DNA from: Acanthornis magna
Lineage: Eukaryota > Chordata > Aves > Passeriformes > Acanthizidae
DNA: 64,000 nucleotides
Direction: 5' to 3'
NCBI GenBank assembly: GCA_036785705.1
Contig: JAWUZG010000084.1
Span: 4,709,001-4,773,000, forward strand
Shown here: piece by piece, positions 49,111-61,928 of the stretch
Position numbering within the stretch: position 1 is the stretch's first letter
Layout of the letters: the number at the start of each line of letters is the position of its first letter
Notes under the pieces: generated by a model
Seen by the model: the letters and a program-made list of their open reading frames with translations, nothing else
The model's database searches: none
Told to the model about the DNA's origin: nothing
Translations under genes and position numbers: made by a program

Positions 49111-52100
49111 CTCTCAAGGTTTTTAATAAGGGTGAAAAAGTAAGGCTTTTTTTGATTTTTGTATTTTGTACGGCGATCAAGTGCAAAATGGGAACTTCGG
49201 GGTTTTTTTTCCCCTCCTCCTCACTTGACTAAAATCTTACTTATGGTTTCTCAATCAGTGTATGGCATGATTGTTTCTTCTGTTTTGTGGAGAGCTAAAT
49301 ATCCTGGAATTTTCTGTGCTTGCAGCTGAGAGCCTGAAAAATTGTAGCGTCCTCTTTTCAAGCTATTTTCTGTCATGTTACATTTTATAAGCTGCTTTAT
49401 AAGAATTATGCATTTCCAAGGCAATTAAATGTGAAAATGAGATATACAGCATGTGCTTCAGTTTCATTGGGAATATTGGGAAAGTTGATTAAACATTTTG
49501 GAAATATACAGTGTGAGTTTTAAAAACACAGTTGTGTTTGGAAATAGTCTGCTGTTCTTTGATCTGTCTGGTAGATGTATATCATAGCTTCTGTATGACT
49601 CCTTAATTTTTAAAGTTAAAAGTTGAGTTTAAAAAAAAAAAAGCTTTAAGAAGGTAAATTATACTTATATAGTAAAATGTACAGTACATTTCAAAATTAA
49701 AAACAACTATCTTGTTTCTAAAGAAGATTCTCTAGGATATGTTCTATATCTGTTCTATTTTTCAGCTCTTTAAGATCATGCTAAAGCTGCTACAGCCCAA
49801 ATTACCATTTTGCCTGTCTTATATTATCTTTTTTTGCTTTAAAACCAATAACACAAATTTGTATTTTCTTTTCTTACAATTGCATATTTATTCTGGCTGA
49901 ATTCAAGTTGCATCATACTGCTGAAATACGCTATAATTTCTCTGTAACAAAATGGTTCACATTCTTAATGAGCTGTTCACTGTGAGCATCTGCTTGAAGA
50001 TGAAAATAATTGCTTCCAGATGTTCCCGTTTCAAGAGGAGACATTTACTTTAAACGGCACTTGCTTTCAAAGCAAAAGTTAGGTTCTGTGGATGCAAGAG
50101 GAATTGTCAGCTGTTTTAAATCAGTGGAGCTCCATTGAAAACAAACTAGGGATAGTTAGCTGTTTTGTCTATTTTAAGTCACGAGGTTTATGCCAGTTTA
50201 CTCTAGCTGAGAATCTGATTCCCCAGCTTCAGAGCAAATTGTAAAATTTTGAGTTGATTAAAAAAACCAAACCCAAACAGCTGCCTTCATGCTCACTTAG
50301 ACCAGGTAGTGCCTCTGGGCTCACATGGAGCTTCTGAACTTGGAATGAGAGGAGTGAGTGTGGATTGCTCTCCACTGCATAACTGAGGGTAATTTAAGGG
50401 TCTATAGGAAAAATAAGGAGTAATGCCAGATGGTGCACTCAAAGGATAGATCTTTTGTTTAAAATCCGCAGAGGGATGCTGTGGCTCCTTGCCTTATTAA
50501 GAAATCTTCCTCCCATATCATGGAACACCATGTCAGTGTCCAAAAAAAATTCTAAATGTTGTTTTAGTTCAACCATGAATAGAATCTGTCCATGGGGCCA
50601 GAGTTGCCTCATTCTGCTCATCTTTCTGATGTTCAGTGGCCCTATTTCATGTCAAAGTTCTTGTTTTTAACTATGTCTTAACCTGCAGCAGTCTGCTCTC
50701 TTAACAGCTGCACAGAGCCTGTTCCAGTCTGGACTGGCACTGAAACTCATGCAAAGCAGTGTTTTCCTGGAAGACACAGGAGTTATTTGTAATTATGGTT
50801 GTAATTTGTAATCACCTGTGTAGAAAGCAGCTCCTCCTGGGATTTCATTGGGTGACTGCCTCTTAGAGTTTCTCAACAGAAAAAGTCAGTGCAATATCTT
50901 TTCCTGATTAGTGCTTGATTTATTTGATTCAGAAGAAAAAAAAAAAAGCCAAAACCATGAGGCTACATTTCTGCTTATTTTCCCATCTATACACAAATAT
51001 CATTGTCAATGTCAGCAGGAATGGGCATGGCATTGGGAATAGTGGGTGGTTTAGATAATTGGTGTTGCAATACAGATGCAAGTTTAGTACTATTTTTAAT
51101 TTGTGCGGTTTTCCCCATCAGACTAAAATAACTTACATGTAGAGCAGATTTGGGTTTTGAAATAAACTTTGACTCTGTAATTTTTGAAATAACCTTTGTG
51201 GCTTCCTTGGCTTCAAGCCATGGTCTGCAATGTACGGTACACTTTGGGGAAGAGGAAGAGATGAGAAAGGGGTGATGGACATGGTGATTTCTGATCCCTC
51301 AATAACATCAGCACAGATCCAAATTAACTATGGCAACTTCAGTTAAATCACTTCCATGTAATTCAAAGCACAATCTGCTGTGATTCCTCAGTGTGTTTCA
51401 TATGATCAACACAGTAATGGGATTTATAAATTACCATAAAATATTTTAACCATTTGGAAACCCACATTCTTCTGTAAAAAAATAGATTGGACGCTTGGAA
51501 AGCTAAGTATCAAATTTTCAGGAAGGCTTAAACTCCTGAATGGACTTTTTACTTTATGAAAATGGAGGTGGCAGAGGTGTTTTATGTACGTAATACACTG
51601 TTAAATTTTGGATGATTTCTTGCCTTGGTTGTTTTGAGAAGTGAAAGATTTGATGAGGGTGTGAATATTGACTATTCTCCAAACACAGTGATATGACTCC
51701 ATCCAAAGTATGTCTTCTCTGCAATCTGGAAAACAAACCTGGGGCACACCAACAAAAGTCCTGGCCAGTTGTTTCTCCTTTACACTGTTCCTCAGCTTAG
51801 ACATTGCCTTTTAGGCTCCAGTTAGGACATTTCATTCACTGCAGTTCCCTCCACACAGTGCAGCCTTCAAAATTTATCAGGTGCTACTTGGGTAAGCTTT
51901 CAGGTACTATTGGTGTGACTGCAGAAGTGTTTCATGTCATTGGTACTCAGTTTTGGTTAAGGTTCTCATTCTCTAATACATCCTTTATTGAACAACACGT
52001 GACAAGAAGGTCTACAGTGAAATCCTAAAACATAAGTTTGATGAGTATGTAGAAGACGCCAGCTATTTTGTAATGTGCCATTATGTAGGTTTGTGTCTGC

Positions 52101-52348
52101 TCAGCCCTAGCATTGTTTTTGATTACATGTCTAGTCCAGGGATTAACTTTGCCACACATTTGCTTGAAGTAAGGAGGGGGACACGGTGGTTCAGTGATTA
52201 ACACAGAACATTTAGATGAAAATAACTGCAGCGCTTGAGAAACACACAGTTCAAGCTGAGGGTTTAATACGGGCCTGCCAATAAAACACATGGCAGTCTG
52301 TCAGTGCTCACATAAATAACTGGGGAAAATATTCTGCTTTGCTTTCAG

Positions 52349-52480
52349 GAGCTGCTAAGTCGCACATCACTCGAGACTCAGAAATTAGATCTGATGGCTG
52401 AAGTTTCAGACCTGAAGATTAAGCTGGTTGGTATGGAAAAGGAGCAGAGTGAATATGAAGAAAAACAGAACAAAGCTGAG
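52349..52480 (+). CDS. PPFIBP2: PPFIBP2 coding exon 5
   Basis: Acceptor TTTGCTTTCAG ends at 52348; donor GTGAGC starts at 52481. It is 132 nt, phase 0 at both ends. Encodes ELLSRTSLETQKLDLMAEVS and then a charged coil ending EEKQNKAE. ELLSRTSLETQKLDLM is invariant between liprin-beta-1 and -2; VGMEKEQ in the second half is beta-2-like. Confidence 0.97.
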
Positions 52481-55400
52481 GTGAGCCTTCTTTCATTAGC
52501 TTGTTTTTATTTTTTCTATCACTTGTCCACAGTGTGTTGTCAAACACCTGAACTTTTGGGCTGAAATCTGCACTGAATAGGGTTTTCCATGATTACAGCA
52601 CAGCCCGTATCACTGGTCCCGTGAATTCAGTGAGGAGTATGATTATGCATTTTTGGGATGCGGTTTCTTTTCCTCTCTCTCATTATACTTCAGAGGTTGC
52701 TGTTTGGCTTTAATCAAGGCAGAGTCCCTTCCAGAAGCATTTATTACAGTGGGTGTTCACTTAACCCTCTCCTTTCCACGGGAGCTGGGCTGACAAGGCC
52801 TACCAGAGCTCTTCCCTCACTCACGTGGCACAAAAGGCTGTCAGCTCTGCAGTATCGGGGTGATCCAAGCATCGAGACTGGGGATTTTCATGTGTTTGTG
52901 GCACTTGGGTGGCCATTTGTCTCAAATGTCTTTCCCCTTGTGGCTACATAATAAATAGTGCAAAAAAATGTCATGGGCTTAAGGCAATTCCAGCCCTTAC
53001 TCCCCTTCAGATGTGGAGAGTTCTGGGCATCAAAGGAGTTTTGGCTTTTGCTGTATTGGTGAAGAAAGAGAGCATGAGCCAGGAAATCATCTGAACAACA
53101 TCCATATCATGGTGGTGAGCAGCAGGTGAGAGTTGGGAAGGAATGCAATCATGGAAGAGAGAAATTCATACAAATTGCCTTCTGTTGCCCTACTCCGTGA
53201 TCCTCTAAGGGCACCAACTAGCAGGAGAGGGTTGTTTGGAAAGGAAGGATTGTTAGGCCTGTGATTTATACATTGCTGACTGGAGAAAAAAAAAACAAAA
53301 ACAAAAAACCACCCAAACTTTGTTCCATATTGACTTAGGAGAATTTGAAATCCAGGCAGCATTAGGAACTGTTTGCTCTCCCTAACTCTGCTAGTGGAAT
53401 ATGCGATAACTATTCATCAGTACTTTGCCCGTGGTGACGTGGTTCATTTGGGGCGTGTTTGTTTTCAACTTATTTACTCTCTGAAGTTTTCTTTAGAGAT
53501 TCAAAGATAACATAAAGAGAGCAATTTCTAGCAGAGCTTGCCAGCTGGAGAGGCAGCAGCTGCTGTTTTTACCACCTGTGGCCCTTCGCCTGCTCTCCCA
53601 GGCATAATTGTCAGAGCCTTGTGTACAGAAGGCCTGAGCACTCTCAAACGACCTGAAAATCTGAACAGGTCTGAGCAGCTACAGATGGCAGCCTGCTCCC
53701 CGTGCTTCCCATGACGTGTGGGATACCGGGATGAGGATGCCTAAATTATTGCAGCGCATGCACAGCCGGCCTAGCTCCAGGAAAGCGGCAAAGCTTTGAG
53801 TGCATTTTTACTGACAGGACTTCCCAGTGCCCAGTAGGTCTGGTCCTGTGATGCAGGAGAGGCTGTGAGCTGTGAAATTCTGCTGCGGCGAGGTGTGTGC
53901 CCCCTTGGATGGAAAAGTTGAGCTTTAATGGCCTGGATGCCTTTGTGGTATTGCTAAGTGATAGGACACGTTCCTGCTGGGATGGAAAAGGATTCTAATC
54001 TGATGGAAAAGTTGAGAATCGTTGTGTTAAGTATGTGCTGAATTATTAACTGCCCCAAGAAGATGTGATTAGATTTCTGGCTTGTTGAAAGTTGCAAACC
54101 TGTGTGTACAAAGCAAGGAAAATGGGTGTTCTGAGGGAAGCTGTGGGAAACAAACAGCATTTTTGGTTTGCTTGTTGAGCTATTGGTATAATTTTTTCAG
54201 GTTCTCCTGAATAAGTATCAATCCAATTTATCAGGATAAACAGGAGTTGTTTTCAACCAAATTGGATGCTCAGGTGAATTCCAATACTTTAACCTTATTT
54301 CAGCTCCTTTTCCTGTAAATTATACTACTTTTTCAATACGGACACAATTTTAAACAGCAGAATGAAAATTATTAATGTATTTTCTTTATACTATTAGACT
54401 ACATCTGCTTAAATTTGGTAATATTTTGAGTGTTTTCCTGAATTCTTTGCCTCCACTACCTATCTACATCTTTCTAATGAAGAAACCACTTTGACAAACA
54501 CAGTCTACCTGTAGTTTGTTCTTGCTTTTGGCATCCAGTAGTTAAACCATTTTAAACAGCTTATTAATGATACGTCATGGCTGACCCTACTATTTCTAAA
54601 TATAATAATGGGTTTTTAAAAGTTTAAATTAAATGGGGCATTGCTGGATCATTCAGCTCAACCATGTTTGCTCTGTATTCTAATTTTGCATCAGCTTATT
54701 TCACAGCAGCTGTTTCCAGTCACTTAGAATTCATCTGTAGAATTATTTTTCTGGTTGGGCTGGGAGGAAAGAAAGCAAATTAAGATATCTTTCTAAATAT
54801 GAGCGAGTTTTAATGTGTGAGATTCGCTTCACTTTATCTTGTGCAGCTGTCTTTTAGGTTTGGTTTTAGTTAGCAGCAAAGAGTTTATCAAGCATCTCTA
54901 ACCTCCTCTCAAAGGTATTGATTTCACAGTGAATGCCACTTGTCTCTGGCTCTTCAAAAGCACATACTAAATTTAAAGTGCCATTTATTTATATATATTA
55001 CACAGGGGCCAGCAGAGTAGCTGCTTGTAAATGGACGATCTCGCTCCTGGTTTTGTCATTTTAATTCCTTTTTCTGTGGAATAATGTCCTTCTTTTGATG
55101 CAGTAATGCTATGAAGGTTTCTGGAGTCTCACCTGAGGGGGTTGTGTGGCTTGTCTTTTACCAGATAAGCCTCAGAAATTTTGAAAATGCTTTTCTTCAT
55201 GTAGCAAGATATTAGCAAGCTGCATTATCAAATGATTCATGCCTGCCCAGTTGTCTGCCCTACCTGAACGTGGGCAAAGGAGACTTTCTGTCCCTCTCAG
55301 GAGACTGCAGCAGTAATTGTGCATTTCAGCTTGCCTACTTAGCTTGCCCTACTTCTTCCTTTTGTAGCATGAGATAGGTCTGTGGGTTGGCTATAAGCTG

Positions 55401-58400
55401 TTGGCAAGTATTTTGTGGCTCTCATAAGTTCTGAATCAAATATCTAGTGCAAAGCTACTTGCAGTACCAAAGAAACCTGAGTTTGGGAGCCACTGACTGC
55501 CACTGGGGAGTTTGGTGCGTTGTCTCATCTGAATTGAGATGTTGTAGTTGGTGTTAATAAAGGTTCATGCTGCGAGAGATCCTCAAAAAGGCCTGTTCTG
55601 CCTTGAAACTAGAAACAATTGTGAAGGCACAAGCTGGGGCTCCACTGGGATAAGGATTTCTGCCATTTCTGTACTGTCAAGCTGGCCCTGTGGGGAGTCT
55701 GTGTGGATGCAGAGTGTTTCCCTTTCCCCTTTCTTAATGATAAGGCCAAAGAGAATTGCGAGGTGGCACCAGAAGTGCTTCTGGACTCCTCCGTGTCACC
55801 ACAACTGGAGCAGCTGCCAGTTTGTGCTCAGAAACTGTTCTGTGAGGTACCTGATTGTGGAGAGGATGGTGAAAAAAAAACCTAATTCTCATTTATGCCC
55901 CTTAAAAGTTTGTTGGATGAAAGAGGATGAGCATCAGACCTGTGATCCTGATTGAGAATAATACACAAAAAGTGAAATACTTGTAATGGCCCTTCTGAAT
56001 TTCATCTTAAGCACAGTGAGCTAGAAAGTACTCAAACGTGTGAAACCATTGTACAAAGTGTATTCACCAGTTAGGTAAATCTTTGTGAATGTTTTAAGTT
56101 GACTGTGGATGCTGATAATGTCCTATTCTTGCAGTAGCTGTTCCCTAGCTCTAAAACTCTTGATTTCTGGAGTGCTGAGGTTATAAAAGGACTGTTGGCA
56201 ACTGTAATGAAAAAAAATTTAAAATAAATTTGCCACATCATCTGTTGTTCTGTCCACTAAAATCTTTCTCACTCCTTTGGGGGATGGATTAAGTTCATTA
56301 AATTTATTCCACTTAAGATTGAGAAACCAGAAAACTTACATTGTTAATTTACATGAAAGCTAAGAGAAAAGCACTCCAAACTTGTGATATATGAAAAAAT
56401 ACCCAGTGCTCTTTGCTACAGAGTTGGGGAATTTAGGTGAAACGTTATACAGATTTTAATACTTGACTTTAGTTTGCTTTCTTAGCTGGATTTTTTTGTG
56501 TGTGTATCACTGATACTCACAAATCCAGGAAGCTGGCCAGCAAACTGGTGCACTTTAAAATAATTACTTTTTCTTCTGTGGTATCCTCCTGATTTCTCCT
56601 GCATCTGGTGCTTAACTCCTCTTCCATGTCAAGATCCTGCCCAGATAGCAAGAGAGGTAATGCAGTTATTTTTCTGCCCCGTGCTAGACTTGGAAAGAGA
56701 ATTACTTTGCTAGTAAATTCTGTGTATAAATTGGGAAAGAGTAGGCTATGGCCCCAGCTGAGCACTCTGCAGGTTCTTCCTTCTGGATGATTTGGAAGTG
56801 CAAATGAATGTAATCAAGTCCCATTTCAGCAAAAGTGTACCTCTGAGCCAGCATATTAAAATATGGTCCAAATTTCCCCTCACATGACTGTAAAACTTTC
56901 CAAAAAATGTTTCTGATCATAACTTCAGAGTCAGAATCATGAATTAGTCTGGAATGTAGATTCTGTTCCATGTAAACTGCGGCTTTGTGCAAGATTCCAG
57001 AGTTATACCCATTTGCTTCTACTTTATCAGAAAGGAAACACATGATCTGTCTTTTTTTAGTTTGCTTTTGATGTGTTTCATGTAGTTCTTTGTGCTGCAA
57101 CTGTAGAAATATATTCTTTGCATCATTTTTTCTCACCTGCCTATTTTTTTTGTCTTTTTTTTTCCTTTCCTCCCATGTTTTCAGTCAGTAGTGAACCTGA
57201 TCAGTGACCTACAGGAGCAGATGTGTAGACTGCAGCTGGAAATTAATAGTAGAATCCAAGAAAGAAAGTCTCAAGATAGGAAACCAGACTGGACACCTAA
57301 TGGTCCTCAATCTGGTGCAAGATCAGTAGAGACTCTGGGCCAGAAGAATTGTTCTCGGTGTGATGTACGAGAAGTACCCCTTGGCAGAAGCCTCTGTATT
57401 TCCTCTTCTCTCTCTTGCACAAACTAAATTCCACTAACCAGAGCTACCTTGGGAATGTTTTGGCATTAATCTTTGTGACTTTCCATTAGCAAAGAGTGAG
57501 AGTGCCAAAAAAATTGCCAGGAAAAAAAAATCCCACCCCAGCCACTCCACCCTGATTATTGGGACAAATTTGGTCACCATTGATGGCTGCCTACTAAAGC
57601 ACAGAAATCTGTAAAACCCAATCACCCCTTTCAGCTTTTTCACAGTTTTCATTTCACTTGTAAGCCTGTAGTGCTGGTGTGGTGTGGGTTTTTTTGGATT
57701 TTGGGGGTGAGGTTTGTCTGACATGCAGCATGCTGGCATGGTTTGGTAGTTTGCTACTTCTCCCCATGATGGTGCCACCCCAGCTGTGCTTGATGGTGTG
57801 CCCTAACCACTCCTCTGAACACAGATTATGGATTCCTGGATATCTTTAAAGCTTAACACAGGTATAAAATAATTTCAGCTAAGACTGTCTGACATATATC
57901 CTTTCTTTTTCTAATGATAAATATCAGAGTGAATGAAAAGAGCCATAATAACAATAATCTGCTTGTACTTTTAAAATAGCAAAACCATCACGGTTTTGTT
58001 TATTCCCAGACATTAACAGGTACCAGAATTTACTTTACACATCCTGGTTGAATTTGATCAAAAATATGTCACATGGCAAAACAAAAGCTACGTTGCATAA
58101 ACTGCTTAATTTCACTGAAGGGGGACTGATACTGGTAGGCCTAGAAAAGACCATTTTAATAGTTGCTTTTAAATCGGATTGTTGTAGTTGCAACATCTCT
58201 TAGGTTAAAATTTGGATCCCCAGAACTCATAAGTAATCTGTTTATATTGGGAAGGAGTTTTCCAGTCATTTCTCTCGTAGGTTTTATGTTTTAAAAATAA
58301 CTGTTTTGTGTGTTACACCTATTTTGAAAATAGTGCTGTTGTTTCTGGGCTTGTGTTTGTGCAGAACTGCTTAATGGACTATTAGAACTATAAGATGTAG

Positions 58401-58798
58401 ATTGGAGAAATAATCTGAGAGTCCAATTTTGGAGTCATTCCAAAAAAACATTAATGTAATCCAAGATGCTAATGTGGTGCTTAATGTATATACTGCACAG
58501 GATTCCAAAATTGGGTTACATCTCCAAACTTTTCCTTTCCTCAGTTCATTTTAAGACATTTTGTCTTGTCAGAGCTCCATCAAGGATTTAATAATATTGT
58601 CCTTTAGAATGAGCAAAATCCAATTCTATCAAGGAATGGGAGAAGGGACATTTAAGGGATGATTTCTTAGAGTAGGTAACAGCTTTTAGTGTGGTGGTTC
58701 AATACTGTGTGGTTCATGCATGATCTGTAATTCAGGACTATGAAAAATTAGTGTCTGCCAGAAAAACCTTACCTTTAACTTCTGTTCTTCCTTTGCAG
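52481..58798 (+). other. PPFIBP2: PPFIBP2 intron 5 (6.3 kb)
   Basis: Contains the candidate alternative exon at 57185. A frame at about 55620-55885 reads well for some 75 codons but has no splice sites, domain or known match and is not annotated. Confidence 0.8.
57185..57427 (+). CDS. PPFIBP2: Candidate alternative PPFIBP2 exon (coiled coil, then stop)
   Basis: A strong acceptor (T-rich tract, ATGTTTTCAG ending at 57184) opens a frame exactly in phase with exon 5. The first residues, SVVNLISDLQEQMCRLQLEI, form heptads that would extend the liprin coiled coil. A charged Ser/Pro/Gly-rich part follows and the frame stops at TAA 57425-57427. Possible in-frame donors are weak: GAT|GTACGA at 57365 (180-nt cassette) or GAA|GTACCC at 57374 (189 nt). 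If no donor is used, this is an alternative last exon giving a truncated, SAM-less protein, but I see no AATAAA in the next 1.3 kb. I do not recognise it in the mammalian isoform I know. The coding look and acceptor are seen; its use is inference. Confidence 0.5.
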   Translation, partial: SVVNLISDLQEQMCRLQLEINSRIQERKSQDRKPDWTPNGPQSGARSVETLGQKNCSRCDVREVPLGRSLCISSSLSCTN

Positions 58799-58891
58799 GG
58801 TTTGCTACAGGAACTCAGACACCTCAAAATTAAAGTGGAAGAACTGGAAAATGAAAGAAATCAATACGAGTGGAAATTGAAAGCTACTAAA
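58799..58891 (+). CDS. PPFIBP2: PPFIBP2 coding exon 6
   Basis: Acceptor TTCTTCCTTTGCAG ends at 58798; donor GTAAGC starts at 58892. It is 93 nt, phase 0 at both ends. Encodes GLLQELRHLKIKVEELENER and NQYEWKLKATK. QYEWKLKATK is diagnostic for liprin-beta-2; beta-1 has a QYEKKLKSTK-type sequence. The first residue is Gly, where the human protein I recall has Glu. Confidence 0.97.
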
Positions 58892-61274
58892 GTAAGCAGA
58901 ATACTTAGCATTTTCTAACAATAGACTTATAATCAGTTGGAAAGGGATATGCTCCACTTTTCATCAATATTTACTTTTCTTACATTCACCATGTTTTAGG
59001 GTCTACTATGAAGTCAAGTTTTCTTTAGCAAGCTTTGGAATAAGTATTTTGGTTTCAAGGCGTTGTAGCTTTTTTAGGGCCTTTTGCTCCCTCTATGCAG
59101 TTTTCAGTCTTCTACGTTTTGCAATTCTTATTTTAAGAAGCCACAAAAAGCATTTTGACTTGCAAAGATCTGCTCAGAGTAAAGGCCTCTTTGAAGGTTT
59201 TCTGGCCTTGATTTGTGTAATGGTGATAAGCCTCTGTGGAATATACTTTGCAGCCTGAAGAGACATGCAAAGTTTGTTGGGTGTTTGCTTACTATGGAAT
59301 TTGTTTTCATAGACCTTAAGCTCAAAATACACCATTAGCTCATCTGCTTTGACTTCATGTATATCACAATGCACGGCTGCCTTACACTTCTGTTGACCTT
59401 AAATCCTGCAAAGCTGTTGGATCATGATGTGGAGAAGCTTGACATGTGAAATATTTAATAATTTTCCCCACTAATTAATTTTTCTAGTGGAGCATTCTTG
59501 GAGCATTCTCACTGTTATTTCTAGTTTGAATTTTTAGCTCTTTTCCACTAGATTAAAAAGCACCGTACAATTTTTCCTTGAAGTGCTGTAATCACACCTC
59601 CTTTCATTTGGGTAATAATCCCTGTTCATATGAATGACTGGCTTTTTGAGTTGTGGTTGAATCTTGGAGAAACATTTCAAATTATTAAACTGAGATTTCT
59701 ATTTAATGCTTGATAGCTTGATCCAGACATGACAAACAGCTATTATTTGTATTAGCATTTCTTTCTTTTGAGAATTCTTGGATGAGTAACAGAATGTTGC
59801 TGTCATGTCTTTTTTCCTATTAAGATAATAGTTCTTCAATCTATGAAAATGTTGTCTCTGACGTGGTGGAGATGAAGAGTCTTTTGGGAAAATATTTTCT
59901 CAAGCAGTGTGTGGCCAGCTGCCAAGACAGATAGAGACTATGGAAAGTGTAGGAGCAGAAGGAAAATAGGAAAGAAGAATCATAAAACCCACTGAGGAAG
60001 AGAATATGATGGACTGGAAAGGAAGAAATGTACAAGGAAAGAGAAAGGAAGCAGAAAAATAATCATAGAGATGACAGGAATTAGACATTAAGGGAAAAGA
60101 GGGCATTTAAAAGAGCTCTGAGGTCATGCAGACATGGGGAGGTAAATCCAAGTCTGGTATTACGTCTGTAAGCTTTTGCCTTCCTGTTGCTCCAGCTTCT
60201 TAGATGGGAAATTGGAATATCTCCATGGCTGGATGTAAAAAGCGTATTAGTCAGTGGGAAGTGTAGGGGCCCTTCAGAGATGCAACAAGGGAGATTCTTC
60301 TATTCCTCGTGGAATTTCAGGCAGAGCACTGATGTTGGCCTGCAATCCAGCCACTTGCTTCCTGGTGAAAATAAGTTTGTGTGTTCATTAGATCATGTTT
60401 CTCCCTATTTGGATAATTTTGTTTGGTGTTTTTCATTTTTCCTGCTTTATTTTAGAATTTTGAGAAACTGCTCACATTAGTGATTTTTTTTGTCCTCGTT
60501 CTTTCGTATTTTCCTTCCTTTTTCCCCCCTTTTTTATGTCCTTTAACTGCAAGGAGGTTTGGTGTGCTTTTGCAGGGCAGTGCACAGTGTTGACACACAG
60601 AGGTTTTAAGACTTCTGAAGAAAAGCCTAACACAATGCTGACTTAGTAAAATATGTTGTTGGCAGTTTTTCTCAGAAGAAAACTGATTAGAATCACTGTA
60701 TTTTAAGATGAACAGCCACAGAATTCTTCTCCCTCTGTGTTGTTGAGGTCTTTAATGTGGGATTTTCCATCCTAGTCTAGGGGCAGCACAAATTGCGGTA
60801 AATGTAAGTGAACACTGGTATTTTGTTGCATGTGTGTGGTTGTTTTCCAGGCCATGCTTTCCTTCTATGCCATTTGCTGCTTCGAGGAGGAACAGTTTTG
60901 TTATCCTACTGAGGAGGACCAGAATCTGTTAAAAATCCTTTGTTGCCTTTTAGTAGTCATTACTATTATTATATAACCAAGACTGTAGGATTGAGCGCTT
61001 TCCAGAGTTTCCTTACCTACATGAATCCTTGAAAATATTACCTTTCTCTATGTATGTCTTCTCCAAGAGCTAATTGCATTGGGAAAAGTGACCTTCTGTA
61101 ATAGGAATAGGATAATGCACCATAAATATGGATAGTTGTTCTAGTGTTTATGAAACATTCTGAGTTAGTTATTGACACCAATCAGTGTTATAATCAGACA
61201 TCTTCTAGTCCCTGGGAAAGAATCACTGACAGTGGGTGGAGAAGTTACTCTGTATTTGTTGTGCTCCCTTTCAG
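58892..61274 (+). other. PPFIBP2: PPFIBP2 intron 6 (2.4 kb)
   Basis: No supported gene. Contains a purine-rich stretch (about 59937-60110) and the left copy of a direct repeat (60735-60800) whose partner lies in intron 7. Confidence 0.85.
60735..60800 (+). repeat. Imperfect direct repeat, left copy
   Basis: Shares TTTAATGTG, a TCTAG step and GGCAGCACAAATTG, in the same order and spacing, with 61533-61600. About three quarters identical by eye. Confidence 0.75.
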
Positions 61275-61383
61275 GCTGAGATAGCCCAGCTCCAGGAGCA
61301 GCTGGCTCTCAAAGATGCAGAGATAGAACGCCTGCAAAGTCAGCTCTCCAGGACCTCATCATACTCTGAAGTGGCAGAAAGAG
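61275..61383 (+). CDS. PPFIBP2: PPFIBP2 coding exon 7
   Basis: Acceptor GTGCTCCCTTTCAG ends at 61274; donor GTAAGA starts at 61384. It is 109 nt and ends in phase 1 (one base, G, of the next codon). Encodes AEIAQLQEQLALKDAEIERL and QSQLSRTSSYSEVAER. ALKDAEIERL.SQLSRT is the liprin-beta-2 hallmark at the end of the first long coil. The following exon outside the window should begin in phase 1. Confidence 0.96.
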
Positions 61384-61532
61384 GTAAGAGGAGGGGAAAC
61401 AAAATGAAAAATCTAAAACCCTACCTTAACTTTGATTTGGTAGCAGCTTGGTTCAGGATTTCAAAGGAATACAAGGAGATACAAGAATGACTTATGGAAT
61501 TTATTTGGGAGGAAAAATGGAGTAAATTAATT

Positions 61533-61600
61533 CTGTGTTCTGGTTGAGGCCTTTAATGTGTGAAATTCTATTTCAATCTAGAGGCAGCACAAATTGAAAT
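61533..61600 (+). repeat. Imperfect direct repeat, right copy
   Basis: Partner of 60735-60800, about 800 bases downstream. The two copies bracket coding exon 7. Confidence 0.75.
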
Positions 61601-61865
61601 AATTATTCTTAAGGCCCTAAAACTTTTTCTGTTGGAATTTTATTTGTAATTGTAAAGAGTCATTGTAGGTCAAGGGGAAATTATTTTTTGTGTATACCTT
61701 GAAAATTTCTTTGAACAATCCTTACAGTGTCTGCTTCTTAAGGGAGAAAAAATAAAAAGGTCACAGTAGTAGCTAAGTCTAATGTTTTAATGTCCGAACA
61801 TCCTTAGAGAGTCATTGATTCCTTTCTTCATGACTATGTCTCATTCAGGCTCTTTGTCCCAGGAA

Positions 61866-61928
61866 AGGCTGGATCAGATGGACTTTCAGTGTCCCTTCCA
61901 GCCTGGGCTGTTTTAGGATTCTCTGATA
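61866..61928 (+). mobile_element. CR1 LINE, short 3' tail fragment
   Basis: GGCTGGATCAGATGGACTTT, TCCCTTCCAGCCTGGGCTG and a decayed AGGATTCTCTGAT end correspond to the last about 60 bases of avian CR1. Old and 5'-truncated. Confidence 0.6.

Larger units (their letters stand above)
43034..52348 (+). other. PPFIBP2: PPFIBP2 intron 4 (9.3 kb)
   Basis: Contains a C-rich tract (43188-43209), the solo LTR at 46193-47582 and a (TCTG) microsatellite (49091-49110). Long overlapping frames near 46.8-47.4 kb lie inside the LTR and are not genes. Confidence 0.88.

Noticed and set aside
55620..55885. Protein-like open frame of about 75 codons (ends ...CGEDGEKKT)
   Set aside because: Codons look reasonable, but there is no acceptor or donor in phase, no start context, no known domain, and an overlapping frame of similar length. 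In 64 kb of DNA such a frame is expected by chance.
55640..55955. Possible processed pseudogene
   Set aside because: No poly(A) tail, no flanking duplication and no parent gene recognised.
59937..60110. Purine-rich stretch, considered as a mobile element or triplex site
   Set aside because: Mixed A/G sequence without mirror symmetry or repeat structure; ordinary intron composition.
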